NCBI GenBank assembly: GCA_945910005.1
Contig: OX246740.1
Span: 60,517,945 to 60,581,944 of the forward strand
Direction of reading: 5' to 3'
Length of the DNA stretch: 64,000 nucleotides
Source: Isoperla grammatica
Lineage: Eukaryota; Arthropoda; Insecta; Plecoptera; Perlodidae
Within the stretch, counting starts at the first letter, position 1; every line of letters begins with the position of its first letter. Shown here in pieces: positions 58,665 through 64,000 of the stretch. A program made the translations under genes and the position numbers. Under the pieces are notes generated by a model that was given only the letters and a program-made list of their open reading frames with translations, was not told where the DNA came from and searched no databases.

Positions 58665-59887
58665 AGGGGGGGTCCTAATCCTGATACACAGCCTAGTAGA
58701 CGTTTGCAGAGAGATTGTGGCGATAAGAAAGAGATAAACCCTACACAGAAGTCAACCCATACAAATTGGGGGCTATAAACAAAGTAAACACTGGCCAAAA
58801 CGTCCAAACAAGATTAGTCTGTTTCGGTGTGAAGTTAGAGCATTTCTATTGCTATGACCGGTACAGTACCGTTAATCGGAACACTTGTACCGGTGTCCCG
58901 AGAGATTCATTGAAAAGAAGTATTTTTACCGGTTTGTAATTCTTGGGGAAAAGGTGTCAGCAGAGTTTATTCCGTCAACAGGCGGCTGGCGAAATACGAC
59001 CGGGCTACAAAAATGTACCCATATTCATTTAAATACTTAATATGTATTAATTAAAATTAATATGAATAATAATGTATTGATATTTATTTTGTTTTATTAA
59101 TTCATGTTAGAAAGCTCTTTTCTGGACATTTTGCACGCAAATTTGAATTAAAAATGTTTCGCCTCTTCCGCCCCAGACCCCGTGCTTGTCCATGGAGTTC
59201 GTAATTCTTACACTTTGTTTGTCCCGGTTTGCAATATTCAAAATATGGTCACCTTATCTATTGCACGTGCTGGTTTGGAGTGGATATATCAGACACATAC
59301 TCTCATGGCAATATAAGACTACAGAGAGGCAGTAAAAACACACAAGATGCTAAATAGTAGCTATTTCAACTATAGTTATATTGGCTGAATGATGATGAAG
59401 AACATAAATTGCGAGCTTTCTTTGGTTAAACTACGTATTGCACTTGAACAACATAAAAATGCTTGAAAAATCCAAGAAACGTTTTTTTATGGAAAAATAC
59501 ACAGATGCTACAAAATGCTAAATATCTCTCTTTAACGTGAAAGTGCTATATAATGTTTTTTTTTTTTACACACCTCTAGGATCGTACAGTAGCTGGGGTT
59601 TCCCACACTCATATGAGCTCTCTAGGGTAGATAAGAAGCCAACACGAGATGATCACCGACCATCCACTAATGATCTGTCTGTTCATTTTATCGCGCTGTA
59701 GATTACGAAACAATCGCAATGAGCAAGACGCGTGCGCATAAATCACGCGCGCCCGTGCGTGCGCGAGGGCGCGTAACCAGACTCGTCACGCAGTCTCGAG
59801 TGGCGAAATGTGGACTCGGTTTTTGTTACGTTTGAAAATAATAGCAACAGGTTTTCATTAATCCCCTATTGAACTAGTTACAATAAT

Positions 59888-59910
59888 CCCCCCCCCCCCC
59901 CCCCCCCCCC
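59888..59910 (+). repeat. poly(C), 23, adjoining the 141-bp array
   Basis: C run immediately before the first unit of the 141-bp repeat. Confidence 0.95.
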
Positions 59911-59929
59911 GGGAGAACGTGAACCTTCC

Positions 59930-62900
59930 AACGACAATGGACGGTTCTGGTGAGAGCAACACGCCAAGTGACACCTATATGCCTCGTACGACAGGCAGAG
60001 CTACGTCCAGTCCCACACACGCATGGCGCGGCATTGTAAGCACTCAATACGGACCCACCCCTGTGATTACCAAGACAATGGACGGTTCTGGTGAGAGCAA
60101 CACGCTAAGTGACACCTATATGCCTCGTACGACAGGCAGAGCTACGTCCAGTCCCACACACGCATGGCGCGGCATTGTAAGCACTCAATACGGACCCACC
60201 CCTGTGATTACCAAGACAATGGACGGTTCTGGTGAGAGCAACACGCTAAGTGACACCTATATGCCTCGTACGACAGGCAGAGCTACGTCCAGTCCCACAC
60301 ACGCATGGCGCGGCATTGTACGGACCCGCCCCTGTGATTACCAAGACAATGGACGGTTCTGGTGAGAGCAACACGCTAAGTGACACCTATATGCCTCGTA
60401 CGACAGGCAGAGCTACGTCCAGTCCCACACACGCATGGCGCGGCATTGTAAGCACTCAATACGGACCCACCCCTGTGATTACCAAGACAATGGACGGTTC
60501 TGGTGAGAGCAACACGCTAAGTGACACCTATATGCCTCGTACGACAGGCAGAGCTACGTCCAGTCCCACACACGCATGGCGCGGCATTGTAAGCACTCAA
60601 TACGGACCCACCCCTGTGATTACCAAGACAATGGACGGTTCTGGTGAGAGCAACACGCTAAGTGACACCTATATGCCTCGTACGACAGGCAGAGCTACGT
60701 CCAGTCCCACACACGCATGGCGCGGCATTGTAAGCACTCAATACGGACCCACCCCTGTGATTACCAAGACAATGGACGGTTCTGGTGAGAGCAACACGCT
60801 AAGTGACACCTATATGCCTCGTACGACAGGCAGAGCTACGTCCAGTCCCACACACGCATGGCGCGGCATTGTACGGACCCGCCCCTGTGATTACCAAGAC
60901 AATGGACGGTTCTGGTGAGAGCAACACGCTAAGTGACACCTATATGCCTCGTACGACAGGCAGAGCTACGTGCAGTCCCACACACGCATGGCGCGGCATT
61001 GTAAGCACTCAATACGGACCCACCCCTGTGATTACCAAGACAATGGACGGTTCTGGTGAGAGCAACACGCTAAGTGACACCTATATGCCTCGTACGACAG
61101 GCAGAGCTACGTCCAGTCCCACACACGCATGGCGCGGCATCGTAAGCACTCAATACGGACCCGCCCCTGTGATTACCAAGACAATGGACGGTTCTGGTGA
61201 GAGCAACACGCCAAGTGACACCTATATGCCTCGTACGACAGGCAGAGCTACGTCCAGTCCCACACACGCATGGCGCGGCATTGTAAGCACTCAATACGGA
61301 CCCACCCCTGTGATTACCAAGACAATGGACGGTTCTGGTGAGAGCAACACGCCAAGTGACACCTATATGCCTCGTACGACAGGCAGAGCTACGTCCAGTC
61401 CCACACACGCATGGCGCGGCATTGTAAGCACTCAATACGGACCCACCCCTGTGATTACCAAGACAATGGACGGTTCTGGTGAGAGCAACACGCCAAGTGA
61501 CACCTATATGCCTCGTACGACAGGCAGAGCTACGTCCAGTCCCACACACGCATGGCGCGGCATTGTAAGCACTCAATACGGACCCACCCCTGTGATTACC
61601 AAGACAATGGACGGTTCTGGTGAGAGCAACACGCCAAGTGACACCTATATGCCTCGTACGACAGGCAGAGCTACGTCCAGTCCCACACACGCATGGCGCG
61701 GCATTGTAAGCACTCAATACGGACCCACCCCTGTGATTACCAAGACAATGGACGGTTCTGGTGAGAGCAACACGCCAAGTGACACCTATCTGCCTCGTAC
61801 GACAGGCAGAGCTACGTCCAGTCCCACACACGCATGGCGCGGCATTGTAAGCACTCAATACGGACCCACCCCTGTGATTACCAAGACAATGGACGGTTCT
61901 GGTGAGAGCAACACGCCAAGTGACACCTATCTGCCTCGTACGACAGGCAGAGCTACGTCCAGTCCCACACACGCATGGCGCGGCATTGTAAGCACTCAAT
62001 ACGGACCCACCCCTGTGATTACCAAGACAATGGACGGTTCTGGTGAGAGCAACACGCCAAGTGACACCTATATGCCTCGTACGACAGGCAGAGCTACGTC
62101 CAGTCCCACACACGCATGGCGCGGCATTGTAAGCACTCAATACGGACCCACCCCTGTGATTACCAAGACAATGGACGGTTCTGGTGAGAGCAACACGCCA
62201 AGTGACACCTATCTGCCTCGTACGACAGGCAGAGCTACGTCCAGTCCCACACACGCATGGCGCGGCATTGTAAGCACTCAATACGGACCCACCCCTGTGA
62301 TTACCAAGACAATGGACGGTTCTGGTGAGAGCAACACGCTAAGTGACACCTATCTGCCTCGTACGACAGGCAGAGCTACGTCCAGTCCCACACACGCATG
62401 GCGCGGCATTGTAAGCACTCAATACGGACCCACCCCTGTGATTACCAAGACAATGGACGGTTCTGGTGAGAGCAACACGCTAAGTGACACCTATATGCCT
62501 CGTACGACAGGCAGAGCTACGTCCAGTCCCACACACGCATGGCGCGGCATTGTAAGCACTCAATACGGACCCACCCCTGTGATTACCAAGACAATGGACG
62601 GTTCTGGTGAGAGCAACACGCTAAGTGACACCTATATGCCTCGTACGACAGGCAGAGCTACGTCCAGTCCCACACACGCATGGCGCGGCATTGTAAGCAC
62701 TCAATACGGACCCACCCCTGTGATTACCAAGACAATGGACGGTTCTGGTGAGAGCAACACGCCAAGTGACACCTATCTGCCTCGTACGACAGGCAGAGCT
62801 ACGTCCAGTCCCACACACGCATGGCGCGGCATTGTAAGCACTCAATACGGACCCACCCCTGTGATTACCAAGACAATGGACGGTTCTGGTGAGAGCAACA

Positions 62901-63450
62901 CGCTAAGTGACACCTATATGCCTCGTACGACAGGCAGAGCTACGTCCAGTCCCACACACGCATGGCGCGGCATTGTAAGCACTCAATACGGACCCACCCC
63001 TGTGATTACCAAGACAATGGACGGTTCTGGTGAGAGCAACACGCCAAGTGACACCTATCTGCCTCGTACGACAGGCAGAGCTACGTCCAGTCCCACACAC
63101 GCATGGCGCGGCATTGTAAGCACTCAATACGGACCCACCCCTGTGATTACCAAGACAATGGACGGTTCTGGTGAGAGCAACACGCCAAGTGACACCTATC
63201 TGCCTCGTACGACAGGCAGAGCTACGTCCAGTCCCACACACGCATGGCGCGGCATTGTAAGCACTCAATACGGACCCACCCCTGTGATTACCAAGACAAT
63301 GGACGGTTCTGGTGAGAGCAACACGCTAAGTGACACCTATATGCCTCGTACGACAGGCAGAGCTACGTCCAGTCCCACACACGCATGGCGCGGCATTGTA
63401 AGCACTCAATACGGACCCACCCCTGTGATTACCAAGACAATGGATTGCAC
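59930..63450 (+). repeat. 141-bp tandem repeat, 25 copies
   Basis: The unit is 141 bp (47 codons) and contains ATGGACGGTTCTGGTGAGAG, ACAGGCAGAGCTACGTCC and ACACACGCATGGCGCGGCAT. Two units (ending near 60349 and 60902) are 130 bp, both lacking the same 11 bp (AGCACTCAATA). The array starts about 20 bp after a 23-base poly(C) tract. The plus-strand frame is open for about 900 codons after the second 11-bp deletion, and a minus frame is open for about 400. Differences between copies (CTA/CCA, ATG/CTG, ACC/GCC, TCC/TGC) are almost all amino-acid changing, so there is no sign of protein-level constraint. Confidence 0.95.
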
Positions 63451-63526
63451 GCCCGAACAAAACTTACTATTATTCGCGGCCTATAAGTTGTCAGTCTTCT
63501 CTTGTGATTTATGGATGAATGAATGA
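60803..63526 (+). other. Repeat-driven ORF of about 907 codons (probably not a gene)
   Basis: This frame translates the 141-bp array into a Ser/Thr-rich 47-residue repeat (TMDGSGESNTLSDTYMPRTT and so on) ending shortly after the array. It looks mucin-like, but every repeat has its own ATG, the upstream array is frameshifted twice, no signal peptide precedes it, no splice context was found, and the opposite strand is also open. Coding potential cannot be excluded from sequence alone. Confidence 0.2.
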
Positions 63527-63632
63527 ATGAATGAATGAATGAATGAATGAGTGAATGAATGAATGGATGTATGAATTGATGGATGAATGAGTGAATGAAT
63601 GAATGAATGAGTAAGTGAATGAGTGAATGAAT
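63516..63632 (+). repeat. (GAAT)n microsatellite with interruptions
   Basis: TGAATGAATGAATG tetranucleotide repeats with GAGT, GGAT and GTAT interruptions follow directly after the 141-bp array. Confidence 0.95.
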
Positions 63633-63764
63633 GTTTTGAATTAATTAATCAATCCTGGGTGGATTCATTGTGAACGCAACGTGCGACTCGCTTCCTCCAC
63701 TGTGCGTGCACAGCCTGGGTTGAGAGAAGGCTACGTGTGAAGCGACGATACGTGTCGTGTAGGC

Positions 63765-64000
63765 GGTAGGCCCTACACTAATGGAAGGCTACGAGTAGTG
63801 TAGGCCCTACACTAATGGAAGGCTACGAGTAGTGTAGGCCCTACACTAATGGAAGGCTACGAGCATGTGCGTCGCCATGGGAAGCGAAGAGACGTGTAGG
63901 CCCTACACTAATGGAAGGCTACGAGTAGTGTAGGCCCTACACTAATGGAAGGCTACGAGTAGTGTAGGCCCTACACTAATGGAAGGCTACGAGTAGTGTA
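63765..64000 (+). repeat. 34-bp palindrome-containing array, running off the window
   Basis: The unit is AATGGAAGGCTACGAG plus AGTGTAGGCCCTACACT. The second part is a near-perfect palindrome (AGTGTAGG/CCTACACT around one base). Six or more copies are seen, interrupted at 63860-63898 by a segment containing ATGTGCGTCGCCATGG. The array continues past the end of the window. Confidence 0.9.

Larger units (their letters stand above)
55870..59887. other. Unique AT-rich DNA
   Basis: Contains a tRNA-like sequence (56586), an ACTAC microsatellite, a CRE (57943) and a G23 tract. A B-box-like GGGTTCGACCCCC on the minus strand near 56980 has no A box. No gene recognised. Confidence 0.45.

Overview
This window is non-coding-dominated nuclear DNA from a metazoan, most likely a marine invertebrate. 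The evidence is the absence of any bacterial or phage gene layout, AT-rich unique DNA with no long uninterrupted genes, one thrombospondin type-1 exon with clean GT/AG splice borders, eukaryotic DNA transposons (hAT, PIF/Harbinger-like, Kolobok-like, Tc1/mariner-like MITEs), tRNA-derived and 5S-derived SINE-like sequences, and a 200-base assembly gap. The palindrome TAGGCCTA recurs five times, which I associate with several marine invertebrate and fish genomes, but I cannot name a species or phylum.

Layout: 1-5 kb is AT-rich unique DNA with a gap at 539-738. At 5.0-8.5 kb lies a 3.5-kb unit bounded by near-identical 28-bp inverted repeats and carrying two arrays of a 16-bp CGCGAA repeat. At 8.6-9.4 kb are a TA-flanked MITE and a 44-bp minisatellite. 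At 9.4-20.6 kb unique DNA separates an inverted repeat, a 60/69-bp minisatellite and an 80-copy 40-bp minisatellite. At 20.6-31.3 kb are a TTAA-flanked Kolobok-like element, three minisatellites (62, 135 and 14/16 bp), a tRNA-like SINE and a 5S rRNA-derived sequence. At 31.8-38.6 kb are a miRNA-like hairpin, a MITE, a 50-bp minisatellite, a TTA-flanked foldback element and the first copy of a MITE with an 8-bp target duplication. At 39-44.3 kb are a short ORF that may be a transposase N-terminus and two adjoining minisatellites (70 and 45 bp). At 44.6-50 kb are hairpins, a MITE family, the second copy of the 8-bp-TSD MITE and the TSR exon. At 51.6-64 kb are a 59-bp minisatellite, a hAT/Buster element with a BED zinc-finger ORF, unique DNA, a 25-copy 141-bp repeat and a 34-bp array running off the end.

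Only one piece of a host gene is convincing: the minus-strand TSR exon at 49817-50008, probably from a secreted SBSPON-like or other TSR protein. The other exons of that gene were not found. Nearly all other long reading frames lie in tandem arrays whose period is a multiple of three, and I treat them as artefacts of repetition. About one third of the window (roughly 20.7 kb by my manual sum) is tandem repeat from thirteen apparently unrelated families, together with sixteen poly(G)/poly(C) tracts of 12-25 bases. That repeat density, and the inverted-repeat unit with its E2F-like 16-bp arrays, are the most unusual aspects of the window. All counts were made by eye.
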